A stretch of 64,000 bases of DNA from Methylotenera sp. (GTDB taxonomy: Bacteria > Pseudomonadota > Gammaproteobacteria > Burkholderiales > Methylophilaceae). The position numbers were made by a program, and so were the translations under genes. Positions 18,352-26,255 of the stretch are shown piece after piece; position 1 is the stretch's first letter; every line of letters starts with the position of its first letter. Location of the stretch: assembly GCA_030693535.1 (NCBI GenBank), contig JAUYAL010000037.1:1-64000 (forward strand). Reading direction: 5' to 3'. Below the pieces are notes generated by a model. The model did no database searches, had not been told where the DNA came from, and saw only the letters and a program-made list of their open reading frames with translations.

Positions 18352-19017
18352 TTAATCGGCAAGGTCTTGTACTAGCTTGCAAACTGCTTCTATCATTAAT
18401 TGACAACTTTTAGCACCTGGGTCGATGTGACCAATCGCACGCTCACCCAAGCCAGCCGCACGTCCTTTAGTGGCAATTAAGTCTTTAGTTGACAGCATGC
18501 CTAGCTCTGCAGTTTGGATGAGTGATGCGCAGATCAGTTTGACATCGCAGTTTTGTGTTGCCAATAAAACAAATTGATTCGACACTGGAATGAGCACGTC
18601 TAGCATGGTTTTTTCGCCAACATTAGCTTTTCCGCGTTGAATAATGGCCTGTACACCACCAGCAAAAGCAGTGGCAATTTTTAAATAAGATTCATCGCTA
18701 TTTCCTTTTATTACTTCATTATCGTGTGCTTGTGATGCAAGCACTTTTGCCATACTCATAAAAAAACTGGCAAATAATGGTCCAGAAGCACCGCCTATTG
18801 TACTGAGTAATTTTAAGCCAATTTTATGCAGCGCTTCATCAGGTTTTAATAGTGCTAAATCTGCAGAAATTTCCACGATGATATGTGCGCCACGTTTCAT
18901 GTTGATATAGTGGTCGCCATCGCCAATGGCCCGGTCTAGCGATTCCAGCGTTTTTTCATTGGCTAAAATTGCTTGCAGAACGACTTTGGCCGCATCTATG
19001 ATAAATTCTGTTTTCAT
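18352..19017 (-). CDS. dhaL: Dihydroxyacetone kinase subunit DhaL
   Basis: Nucleotide-binding subunit of dihydroxyacetone kinase, 221 residues. The metal/ADP-binding motif IGDGDHYINMKRG (residues 31-43) and GGASGPLFASFF are intact, as is the C-terminal RAAGLGERAIGHIDPGA. In PTS-type systems DhaL keeps a bound ADP that is rephosphorylated by DhaM; in ATP-type enzymes an equivalent domain is fused to DhaK. Here the subunits are separate but no DhaM lies in the window. It is the first gene of the dhaL-dhaK operon. Confidence 0.93.
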   Translation of the reverse strand: MKTEFIIDAAKVVLQAILANEKTLESLDRAIGDGDHYINMKRGAHIIVEISADLALLKPDEALHKIGLKLLSTIGGASGPLFASFFMSMAKVLASQAHDNEVIKGNSDESYLKIATAFAGGVQAIIQRGKANVGEKTMLDVLIPVSNQFVLLATQNCDVKLICASLIQTAELGMLSTKDLIATKGRAAGLGERAIGHIDPGAKSCQLMIEAVCKLVQDLAD

Positions 19018-19155
19018 CTATTATTTTACTTATCGTATATTTAGTGAATAACACTATATTGTGATTTGAATAAAGTTGTTAAACTCTACACATGTTACCT
19101 TGTCATTACAACAGTGACCTTATATCTAGGCACTAAACAAAAGACATTTCAGCGT

Positions 19156-20520
19156 ATGAGCTTAAAGTTCCGCCTAAATTTATTGATCACATTACTATCT
19201 TTAGCTTTTATATTGGTAGTGGGTACTATTCTGGTCAATGATACTCGAACTTCAATTCGTGAACGCGTCGAAGCTGCCAGTCGCGTAACGGTGCAGTTGT
19301 TAGATACTGTAATTGTTAGTTCTGCATTGAACCCTGAATATGGACAAACGGATAAGGTATTACAGAGTTTCTTGCAATCTCTTGGCTATGTGCGTAGTAG
19401 CCATATTGTGCTTTATGATATTCGAGGTGCTGAGATTTATACTTCACCAGACTCAATTTATAAAAGTGATGTGCGTCCTCCAGAATGGTTTGTTCGATTA
19501 GTAAAGCCTCCAGTTGAAACGGTTGAACGTAAAATACGTTATGGAACTTTAGTTGTGTCATCTAGCGCGGCTGGCTCAATTCGTGAAGCTTGGTCAGGAT
19601 TTAGCCAATTGATGTGGGTGGGATTAGTTTTTTTTGTATTGCTAAACGTGTTGGTGTACGCACTATTAAAACATTCACTCAAGCCTATTAATCCTATCTT
19701 GGCATCAATTAATCGAATGGAGCTGGGTGATTTGAGTACGCGATTACCCGAGTTTAAATTGCCTGAATTTGAGCGTATCGGGCATAGTTTGAACCGTATG
19801 GCTGAATCGCTAGCTGCCGAACGTCAGTTGGAAGAGAATCGCCAACTGACGCAACTCATTCAAACGCATATCGAGGACGAACGTCGAAGTTTGGCTAGAG
19901 AATTACATGATGAACTTGGGCAATATGTCACTGCGATTAAGACATTTGCTGTGGCAATCGTGAATAAAACTAAAGGACAGCCGTTTGATATAGCGCCCGA
20001 TATTTCAAGTAATGCTCAAACTATAGTTGCAGCAGCTAATCAGATTTATGATGGAATGCACAATATTATCCGCAAGCTTCGCCCTGGAGCATTAGATAAT
20101 TTAGGGCTTTCTGAGACATTACGTGATGCAGTAAACTACTGGCAAAAACTTAATCCTGATATTCGTTTGAGATTGAGCTTAGAAGGTAATTTAGATAGGC
20201 TGGGTGAAACGCTCAATATTAATGTTTATCGAATTGTACAAGAGGCAATTAATAATGCATTAAAGCATGCACAAGCGAGCGAAATAGAGATTATATTAGC
20301 CTTAGATGTAAAAGCATCTGCAAATGGAGATGAACTAAATCTAATGATTAAAGACAATGGTATCGGTATGAATATGGCTGCCGTTGATCAAAGCCAGCAC
20401 TTTGGTTTAGTTGGGATGCGTGAGCGTGTACAGGGTTTTCATGGTAGTTTTCATTTAGATTCTGAACCGAATCTTGGAACTACAATCTATATCACTATAC
20501 CGCAAGTGTTACCAACATAA
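19156..20520 (+). CDS. Sensor histidine kinase with LapD/MoxY-like N-terminus
   Basis: A NarX/UhpB-class histidine kinase of 454 residues. From the ATG at 19156 it has TM1 at about residues 6-27, an extracytoplasmic domain of about 125 residues, TM2 at about 152-172, a HAMP linker, the HisKA_3 motif RELHDELGQYVTAIK with H251, and a HATPase domain (N box EAINNALKHAQ, then DNGIG, HFGLVGMRERV). The N-terminal region resembles the LapD/MoxY sensor domain found in methylotroph regulators. The frame is open to a TTG at 19066, but the ATG places TM1 at the N-terminus. Its cognate regulator lies 38 bp downstream. Confidence 0.88.
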   Translation: MSLKFRLNLLITLLSLAFILVVGTILVNDTRTSIRERVEAASRVTVQLLDTVIVSSALNPEYGQTDKVLQSFLQSLGYVRSSHIVLYDIRGAEIYTSPDSIYKSDVRPPEWFVRLVKPPVETVERKIRYGTLVVSSSAAGSIREAWSGFSQLMWVGLVFFVLLNVLVYALLKHSLKPINPILASINRMELGDLSTRLPEFKLPEFERIGHSLNRMAESLAAERQLEENRQLTQLIQTHIEDERRSLARELHDELGQYVTAIKTFAVAIVNKTKGQPFDIAPDISSNAQTIVAAANQIYDGMHNIIRKLRPGALDNLGLSETLRDAVNYWQKLNPDIRLRLSLEGNLDRLGETLNINVYRIVQEAINNALKHAQASEIEIILALDVKASANGDELNLMIKDNGIGMNMAAVDQSQHFGLVGMRERVQGFHGSFHLDSEPNLGTTIYITIPQVLPT

Positions 20521-20558
20521 ATTCATGCATTAAATTTCTAAATACTGGATAAAACACA

Positions 20559-21197
20559 ATGAGTTCAATCAATGTCATGTTAGTAGACGATCATGCCGTA
20601 GTGCGCATGGGTTTTAAAATGTTATTAGAGACCGATGATAATATTAAAGTGATTGCAGAGGCTGAGAGTGGCGAGCAGGCTATTCAGCGTTATATGGAAT
20701 GTAAGCCCAATGTGGTGGTGATGGATATCACGATGCCAGGCATTGGTGGCTTGGAAGCAATTGAACGCATTCTGGCAAAAGATAGTTCAGCTAAAATTTT
20801 AGTGTTATCCGCACATGAAGATTCAGTACATCCTAAGCGTGTATTAAATGCGGGTGCGATGGGCTATTTAACTAAGCGCAGTGCTGCTGAAGAGATGATT
20901 AAGGCTATTCGAATTGTAGCGAGTGGTAAAAAATATTTAGAAGCAGGCGTAGCTCAGCAAATGGCGATTCAACAATTATCTGGAGATCAAAACCCTGTTG
21001 ACGTGTTGTCGCCACGTGAATTTGAAGTATTTATGGCGCTGGCTAAAGGTAAAACTACCAATGAAATAGCAGAAACTTTGTTTTTAAGTCCGCGCACCGT
21101 TGGTACGCATCTTTATAATATTAAGCAAAAGCTAAATGCAAATAATTCGGCGGAAATTGCCCTCATCGCTATGCGTAGTGGTTTGCTAGATGCTTGA
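20559..21197 (+). CDS. NarL/FixJ-family response regulator
   Basis: A 212-residue two-domain regulator. The receiver has D10/D11, phosphoacceptor D56 in VVMDITMPG and K105 in YLTKRS. The LuxR-type helix-turn-helix follows (about residues 145-205: LSPREFEVFMALAKGKTTNEIAE, then LSPRTVGTHLYNIKQKL). It forms a pair with the upstream kinase and is reminiscent of MoxYX/MxaYX in methylotrophs, but the target genes are unknown and no methanol dehydrogenase gene is present in the window. Confidence 0.92.
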   Translation: MSSINVMLVDDHAVVRMGFKMLLETDDNIKVIAEAESGEQAIQRYMECKPNVVVMDITMPGIGGLEAIERILAKDSSAKILVLSAHEDSVHPKRVLNAGAMGYLTKRSAAEEMIKAIRIVASGKKYLEAGVAQQMAIQQLSGDQNPVDVLSPREFEVFMALAKGKTTNEIAETLFLSPRTVGTHLYNIKQKLNANNSAEIALIAMRSGLLDA

Positions 21198-21203
21198 CAG
21201 CGT

Positions 21204-21818
21204 TCAATTCAATTCATAACGCGCCACATTTAAGTCACCTGCGCCAGACAACTCAACCAGCGCTTTAGCGCCACTATGCATTTTTCCCATTTCCGGGGGA
21301 ATTAAAAAAGTGATTGTGTTTTCTTGTTTATTTTTTGTATTGTTTTTTGTGCTATCAGTAGATCCAATTGCAATTTGCCACTGTTTCCAGTCCGACTTAG
21401 GTGGGATGCTATTTGAACCCTGTGCTCTGGCTTTTTCGAGTATGTTATGTTTTTCATCCCCTACCAATAAACTCCAAACTTCAACCTGCACTAATTTAGA
21501 CTCCTGCATTCTTTGCAATGGCTGATCATCATCAAATAATCTTTCAGGCAAAGGTTCAATTTGAGGCATTATTTTTTCAAAGCCTGAGTTCACAAAAGCA
21601 ATTTGATAGTCACTGGGAACAGTATCTTTTAGAGGTAATTGCTGGGCAGCAAGCTTTTCTTTGCGTTCTTGTTCATCTAACACCACGGCAGTTACTTTGT
21701 CAGCACCATTCATTAAAATAGAACGCGCAATTTGTTGTGCGATGCTACCGCCCAAGCACCCACATAGTGCAGAAGACACTAATGCTAATGTGAGCCATTT
21801 TAAGGTCATGCATTTCAT
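21204..21818 (-). CDS. Predicted lipoprotein, function unknown
   Basis: A 204-residue protein with a lipoprotein signal: a basic start, hydrophobic LTLALVSSALCG, and lipidation C21 followed by LGGS. The mature region is hydrophilic, with a charged helix (VLDEQERKEKLAAQQ) and two apparently beta-rich segments (KLVQVEVWSLLVG, ENTITFLIPP) linked by an Asn/Lys-rich stretch (KNNTKNKQEN). I do not recognise the family. It is convergent with the response regulator, with only 6 bp between the stops. Confidence 0.75.
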   Translation of the reverse strand: MKCMTLKWLTLALVSSALCGCLGGSIAQQIARSILMNGADKVTAVVLDEQERKEKLAAQQLPLKDTVPSDYQIAFVNSGFEKIMPQIEPLPERLFDDDQPLQRMQESKLVQVEVWSLLVGDEKHNILEKARAQGSNSIPPKSDWKQWQIAIGSTDSTKNNTKNKQENTITFLIPPEMGKMHSGAKALVELSGAGDLNVARYELN

Positions 21819-21932
21819 TGAGCGGTTAACACCATGTTGAAAAAATAGAAAGCTACGTTTTTAACGTCGGAGGGTTAGATTACTGCTAAATGTTAGCTTT
21901 GTCTAGCTGTTTTGCACAGTATAAGTATGGCT

Positions 21933-21948
21933 GATTATTGTAATAATC
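21933..21948. promoter_or_regulatory. Short AT-rich palindrome before the Rieske gene
   Basis: GATTATT-GT-AATAATC forms a 7-bp inverted repeat about 70 bp upstream of the Rieske oxygenase start. Such a dyad in a promoter region may be an operator. It resembles half of a Fur-type site only loosely. Confidence 0.3.
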
Positions 21949-22015
21949 ACTTGATAAAAATAGCAATTTAGGCAAAAATCGCCATCCTTGTAATTTTAAT
22001 TGCCACTCATTGTTT

Positions 22016-23131
22016 ATGGCAGCACTAACTTTGATATCCGATCACGATGCTCAGCCTCAACTACCTATTCACTGGTATGTTGATCCACACATTTATGCCC
22101 TCGAGCAAAAGCGTTTATTTGCTCATGCACCTCACTACCTTGGGCACGAATTAATGGTTCCGAGTGTAGGTGATTTTCATGTGTTGGATTGGACTAAAGA
22201 GGCCACCAGTTTAATTCATCATCATAATGGCATCTCTGCTATTAGCAACGTTTGCAGGCACAGGCAGGCTATTATGCTTAAGGGTAGTGGTCATACAAAA
22301 AACATTGTCTGCCCTCTACACCGCTGGACTTATGATTTAGAAGGTAAGCTTTTAGGCGCGCCGCGTTTTGACGAAAACCCGTGCTTGCATCTAAACAAAA
22401 AATCATTACAAAACTGGCAAGGATTATTGTTTGACAGCAAGCGCAATATTGCGCAAGACCTCGAAAATATAGGCTGTAAACAAGACTTTAATTTTACTGA
22501 TTACGTGTTGAACCGTGTGATGGTTGAAGAGTATGACTTTAATTGGAAAACATTTATAGAAGTCTATTTAGAAGACTACCATGTAGGCCCATTCCACCCT
22601 GGGCTAAACCAATTTGTAGATTGTAGTGCCTTAAACTGGGAGTTTGGTGATGAATACAGCGTACAAACTGTAGGCTTTAAACCTAACCCAGTTAAATCTG
22701 GCTCTCCGATTTATCAGCAATGGCAGCAGCAAGTTGCAAAATATTACGGTAACAATACCCCTAAATATGGTGCGATTTGGATGGTGTATTACCCTTTTTT
22801 AATGATTGAATGGTATCCCAATGTGTTAGTGGTTTCACACATTATTCCTCGTGGCGTTGATGCCTGCAGTAATGTTGTTGAATTCTACTACCCTAAAGAC
22901 ATTGGCTTATTCGAGCGTGAGTATGTTGCCGCACAACAAGCCGCTTATGAAGAAACGGCTATTGAAGACAAAGACATTTGTCAACGCATGCATGATGGTC
23001 GCCACGCCTTATATGCTCAAGGTCTTGATGAGCGGGGTCCTTACCAACATACGATGGAAGCAGGTTTAGAACATTTTCATTTGTGGTATCGCAAGCATCT
23101 CCAACAACATCTTTTAGATACTGCTCGATGA
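22016..23131 (+). CDS. Rieske non-heme iron oxygenase, large subunit
   Basis: A 371-residue aromatic-ring-hydroxylating dioxygenase-type alpha subunit. The Rieske [2Fe-2S] site is C80-x-H82 (VCRHRQ) and C99-x2-H102 (CPLHRW). The mononuclear iron motif is EDYHVGPFH, with D187, H189 and H194. It lacks an adjacent ferredoxin, reductase or beta subunit, so electron donor and substrate are unknown. Family members act on aromatics, choline or carnitine-type compounds, or sterols. The frame is open to a TTG at 22010, but the ATG at 22016 is preferred. It is a single-gene transcript between a divergent lipoprotein gene and a long intergenic region. Confidence 0.85.
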   Translation: MAALTLISDHDAQPQLPIHWYVDPHIYALEQKRLFAHAPHYLGHELMVPSVGDFHVLDWTKEATSLIHHHNGISAISNVCRHRQAIMLKGSGHTKNIVCPLHRWTYDLEGKLLGAPRFDENPCLHLNKKSLQNWQGLLFDSKRNIAQDLENIGCKQDFNFTDYVLNRVMVEEYDFNWKTFIEVYLEDYHVGPFHPGLNQFVDCSALNWEFGDEYSVQTVGFKPNPVKSGSPIYQQWQQQVAKYYGNNTPKYGAIWMVYYPFLMIEWYPNVLVVSHIIPRGVDACSNVVEFYYPKDIGLFEREYVAAQQAAYEETAIEDKDICQRMHDGRHALYAQGLDERGPYQHTMEAGLEHFHLWYRKHLQQHLLDTAR

Positions 23132-23298
23132 AGTATTAATATTTGTTCGGCTTGAGCTGCCTCTATTCACATTCGATAAGCTCAATGTAAATAGGCTTAA
23201 AATATCATCGGTAGACAAGTCGTAGCCAATCTCAGTTAAGCACTAATTAGTAGCGACAGTGAATGATGACTGATTTATTGCAATAATAGCAATCGAAA

Positions 23299-23325
23299 AA
23301 TAACACCGCGTAAAGCGGCGTTATT
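23299..23325 (-). terminator. Hairpin with U-tract on the minus strand
   Basis: AATAACACCGC and GCGGCGTTATT flank a 5-nt loop. On the minus strand the only mismatch becomes a G-U pair and the stem is followed by TTTTT, so it reads best as a minus-strand terminator, although it may also stop Rieske-gene transcripts. Confidence 0.55.
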
Positions 23326-23555
23326 TATCGGCTTATGGGGTGCCGATTATTCAGTCATTGAAAACTGATACGTATATACATGACAGATAAACAATTGATG
23401 AATTTCCGATAAGTAGCTCCTATAGAAGTAACACTTTACGAATCCGTAGCCATAGACTACAAGTTATTTATACACCTAAATTTTAGATAATTCAACATAT
23501 ATTACTAGGATTGAAAATATTTAATTTTTATCTCGAGTGAATAATTGAGGTAAAT

Positions 23556-23670
23556 ATGAAATACATTTTCTTGCTCAAATGCAGATGTTACTGAAGCAGT
23601 TTTTAGAAAGTGGTTATATGGAATTAACTGCCCATTCTGCAAACGCAGTTTAGTCTTCATTGGCTTTTGA
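23556..23670 (+). pseudogene. Possible relic with a CPFC zinc-knuckle-like segment
   Basis: An ATG at 23556 begins MKYIFLLKCR and soon stops; in a neighbouring frame the sequence continues as DVTEAVFRKWLYG, then INCPFCKRSL, to a TGA at 23668-23670. A Cys-x2-Cys knuckle after an aromatic helix is seen at the N-terminus of some transposases (for example the IS1595 group). The fragment is short and frame-broken, so the identification is tentative. Confidence 0.25.
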
Positions 23671-23712
23671 GGTACTATCTGCCTTCGCTTAATCAATAGA
23701 TACAATTTCCTC

Positions 23713-25062
23713 ATGCAAAAAGAAGTTAAAGAGAAGCCGAAGTATGCCGTCGTGGCGGCTGTTCAACTACCAAGCGTGACTGATTTGGAATTTGAGGCAT
23801 CGTTGAATGAACTTCGTGAGCTTGCTAAAACGCTGGGATATACAGTCGTTAGAACGTTCGTGCAGAAGCGCGCAGGTTTCGACATGACGGCTTACCTTGG
23901 AGTTGGCAAGCGACAGGAGATTCGTGGTTATGTGAATAATGAATACTCATTTGACGAGTTTGGTGAAGTTACTGTCAGTTCAGATGGTTTGGAAATCAAT
24001 ACACTCTTGGTTGACCATGAAATATCTCCATCACAGGCACGTAATCTTGAGCTTGAAGTTGGTTGCATAGTAATGGATCGCACGATGGTGATACTGGAAA
24101 TTTTTCACCGCAATGCTCGTTCACGTGCAGCACGTGCTCAAGTGGAGATTGCACGTTTAGGATACATGGCGCCACGCATGCGAGAAGCTGCCAAGCTTGC
24201 GGGTTCGCAAGGGCGACAACGTAGCGGAGAAGGTGGACGCGGCGCAGGTGAATCACAAACTGAATTGGATAAGCGAAAAATTCGTGACCGTATCTCTGAA
24301 CTTCAGCTGGAGATTGTTGCAATGGATGCAGAACGTAAAACGCAGCGTGCTAGGCGACAAGAGCACCAAGGGATTTGCGGTGTAGCGCTCGTCGGCTATA
24401 CAAACGCAGGAAAATCCACCTTGATGCGTGCTCTCACAGGAAGTGAGGTGCTGGTCGCCAATAAACTCTTCGCTACACTTGATACGACGGTTCGCACCCT
24501 TCATCCAGAGAGTGTGCCACGTGTACTTGTTAGTGACACAGTCGGTTTCATTAAGAATCTGCCGCATGGCCTTGTTGCGTCATTTAAGTCTACGCTCGAT
24601 GAGGCGCTTGATGCATCATTGTTGCTTCATGTCATCGATGCAAGCGATCCTGGCTTTGAACGCCAACTTGAGGTTACCGATAAAGTTCTAGAAGAGATAG
24701 GTGCGAATGCTGTTGAGAATACAGTGCCACGTATACGCGTCTTTAATAAGATCGACTATGTTGGTGATGCAATAGTGCAAGCAGAGTTTGTAGCAAATCT
24801 GCGGATTAAATATCCAAATTGTGTGGTGATGAGCGCACGTAAGCCAGAAGATATTGCGACGTTACATCAGATTATCGTCACATTTTTTCAGCGAGATCTG
24901 GTTGAGGCGGAGATTTATCTTCCTTGGTCGGCACAACCGCTACGTGGGAAAATCTACGCGAGCTTTCAGGTGTTGGAAGAGCGCTCCGATGACAATGGTA
25001 CCTTTTTTCAGGTTCGTGGCGAATCAGATGCCATCAATAATATTAACGCACAGCTAAGTTAG
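23713..25062 (+). CDS. hflX: HflX-family GTPase
   Basis: A 449-residue ribosome-associated GTPase. The N-terminal HflX domain (YLGVGKRQEI, then LLVDHEISPSQARNLE and MDRTMVILEIF) is followed by a helical linker (RRSG-type Gly/Arg-rich stretch at 165-180 and ESQTELDKRKIRDRI), then the G domain with G1 GYTNAGKS at 228-235, G3 DTVGF and G4 NKID. The segment at about 71-95 is longer than in E. coli HflX. The gene is not next to hfq, the usual location, and its leucine codons are mostly CTT/CTG/CTC while its neighbours use TTA/TTG. It may be a second, horizontally acquired copy that rescues stalled ribosomes. Confidence 0.9.
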   Translation: MQKEVKEKPKYAVVAAVQLPSVTDLEFEASLNELRELAKTLGYTVVRTFVQKRAGFDMTAYLGVGKRQEIRGYVNNEYSFDEFGEVTVSSDGLEINTLLVDHEISPSQARNLELEVGCIVMDRTMVILEIFHRNARSRAARAQVEIARLGYMAPRMREAAKLAGSQGRQRSGEGGRGAGESQTELDKRKIRDRISELQLEIVAMDAERKTQRARRQEHQGICGVALVGYTNAGKSTLMRALTGSEVLVANKLFATLDTTVRTLHPESVPRVLVSDTVGFIKNLPHGLVASFKSTLDEALDASLLLHVIDASDPGFERQLEVTDKVLEEIGANAVENTVPRIRVFNKIDYVGDAIVQAEFVANLRIKYPNCVVMSARKPEDIATLHQIIVTFFQRDLVEAEIYLPWSAQPLRGKIYASFQVLEERSDDNGTFFQVRGESDAINNINAQLS

Positions 25063-25085
25063 GCTGCTGTTATTTAGAACTAGTT

Positions 25086-25967
25086 TTATTGGGAGTTGCG
25101 AATGCTAACAATTCCACTCAGAATAATTAAGCCTATCGCAATATAAGCATCTAAGCTTAAATATTCATTCCACCATATAACGCCAAATAGACTTGCAAGC
25201 ACAACCGTTAAATAGGCCAAACTTGCAACAACAAGCGTATCGCCAGTGCGGTATGCGCGCGTCATAGCTAATTGTGCAATGGTAGCAGAAAATCCTAAGC
25301 CTAATAAAATAGGTAAATCCTGCCAATCAAGAGCATGGAAGTTGTCAAAGAACATCCATAAGCCAGCGCCAATTGTTGAAACTAAGGTGAAATAAAATAC
25401 GGTACGCCAGTCTGGTTCATTCACTTTCCCCAATTGTTTTACATGAACATAGGCAAGTGCAGCACCTAAGCCAGAAAGCAAACCAAGACTTCCTGCCAGC
25501 CAATCAGTACTATTAATAGTAGGTTTAAGCAGCAAGCTAATACCGATAAAGCCAATGATTAATGCAATAAATAAGGTTTTTTTTGGTTTTTCGTGCAGTA
25601 AAAATGGCGTAAAGATAGCTAAAAATAATGGCGATGTATAGTTAAGTATTATTGCCGTAGCGAGTGGTAAATGGGCAATGGCGTAAAAAAATAGTACAAG
25701 CGAAGCAAAACCGACCAGTGCACGTGACATTTGTTTAAACATAACAGGAGTGCCAAGCGGAAGTTTTTTGCTGAAGATATACAAGTAAATGACCATTAAT
25801 CCAAAAATAGATCGGTAGAAAACCAGTTCGCCACTGCTAAATTTTTGTGCCCCTACCTTGACTAATGCGCCCATAATGGCAAAGCACAATGCGGCAACCA
25901 GCATCCATAAGCTACCCCAATTAGGTAAGGTGGCGCTAGTTAGGTTAGATTGTAAATTTTTTAACAT
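25086..25967 (-). CDS. EamA-family (DMT) transporter
   Basis: A 293-residue inner-membrane protein with about ten hydrophobic segments arranged as two EamA repeats (about residues 15-140 and 160-290). Recognisable features include FRSIFGLMVIYLYIF, LPLATAIILNYTSPLFLAIF in the first repeat and FSATIAQLAMTRAYRTGDT in the second. The substrate cannot be predicted; DMT carriers export or import amino acids, S-adenosylmethionine, purines and sugars. It is convergent with hflX (24 bp between stops) and divergent from the argD leader. Confidence 0.85.
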   Translation of the reverse strand: MLKNLQSNLTSATLPNWGSLWMLVAALCFAIMGALVKVGAQKFSSGELVFYRSIFGLMVIYLYIFSKKLPLGTPVMFKQMSRALVGFASLVLFFYAIAHLPLATAIILNYTSPLFLAIFTPFLLHEKPKKTLFIALIIGFIGISLLLKPTINSTDWLAGSLGLLSGLGAALAYVHVKQLGKVNEPDWRTVFYFTLVSTIGAGLWMFFDNFHALDWQDLPILLGLGFSATIAQLAMTRAYRTGDTLVVASLAYLTVVLASLFGVIWWNEYLSLDAYIAIGLIILSGIVSIRNSQ

Positions 25968-26036
25968 GAGTGAATAGCCTTAATTATCATAAGATAACTT
26001 ATTATATGTATTTTACTTCTTTGATTGCCGTTGTTG

Positions 26037-26126
26037 AACAGGGCTCAGGCTTGCCAATTAAGGGGTTTTCAGATAATCTCACACATATTGATTGATAAGA
26101 TATAAATAATAACTAATTGCCCTGTT
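26037..26126 (+). ncRNA. Candidate structured leader/ncRNA upstream of argD
   Basis: AACAGGGC (26037-26044) pairs exactly with GCCCTGTT (26119-26126), enclosing about 74 nt. Together with the strong hairpin at 26191-26214, immediately before argD, it could be an attenuator or a separate small RNA. No riboswitch class is recognised. Confidence 0.35.
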
Positions 26127-26190
26127 ATTAGTTGTCTGTCACTGCAAACGTGGACATGCGCCGCATGATAAATCCAATAGGTTAAGTCTT

Positions 26191-26214
26191 AAACGGCGGC
26201 ATTTGTCGCCGTTT
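26191..26214 (+). terminator. Rho-independent-type hairpin before argD
   Basis: AAACGGCG (26191-26198) and CGCCGTTT (26207-26214) form a perfect 8-bp GC-centred stem with an 8-nt loop, followed by TCTATTATTTTT. It lies 41 bp upstream of the argD start, so it would either end an upstream small transcript or attenuate the arg operon. Confidence 0.6.
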
Positions 26215-26255
26215 TCTATTATTTTTATTGAATTAAATTTTGTTTAAAGAGTGTT

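Larger units (their letters stand above)
23132..23712. other. Long gene-free region with relic-like sequence
   Basis: This 581-bp interval between the Rieske and hflX genes holds no convincing intact gene. I see an imperfect hairpin around an ATTCGATAAGCTCAAT core (about 23157-23196), a terminator-like hairpin (23299-23325), and on the plus strand from 23556 a broken reading frame. A 69-codon minus-strand frame at 23505-23714 runs against hflX and looks like a shadow. Confidence 0.6.

Noticed and set aside
19066..19155. TTG start adding 30 residues to the sensor kinase
   Set aside because: It would put extra sequence before the first transmembrane helix, and the ATG at 19156 gives the normal topology.
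21933..21948. Fur box upstream of the Rieske gene
   Set aside because: Only a short AT-rich dyad is present; it does not match the 19-bp Fur consensus well.
23505..23714. 69-codon minus-strand frame before hflX
   Set aside because: It overlaps the hflX start region, has no recognisable domain or ribosome site, and covers relic-like sequence.
26030..26214. 6S RNA upstream of argD
   Set aside because: The length of about 185 nt and a final terminator fit, but the closing stem and central bubble of 6S RNA are not recognisable and the gene context is wrong.
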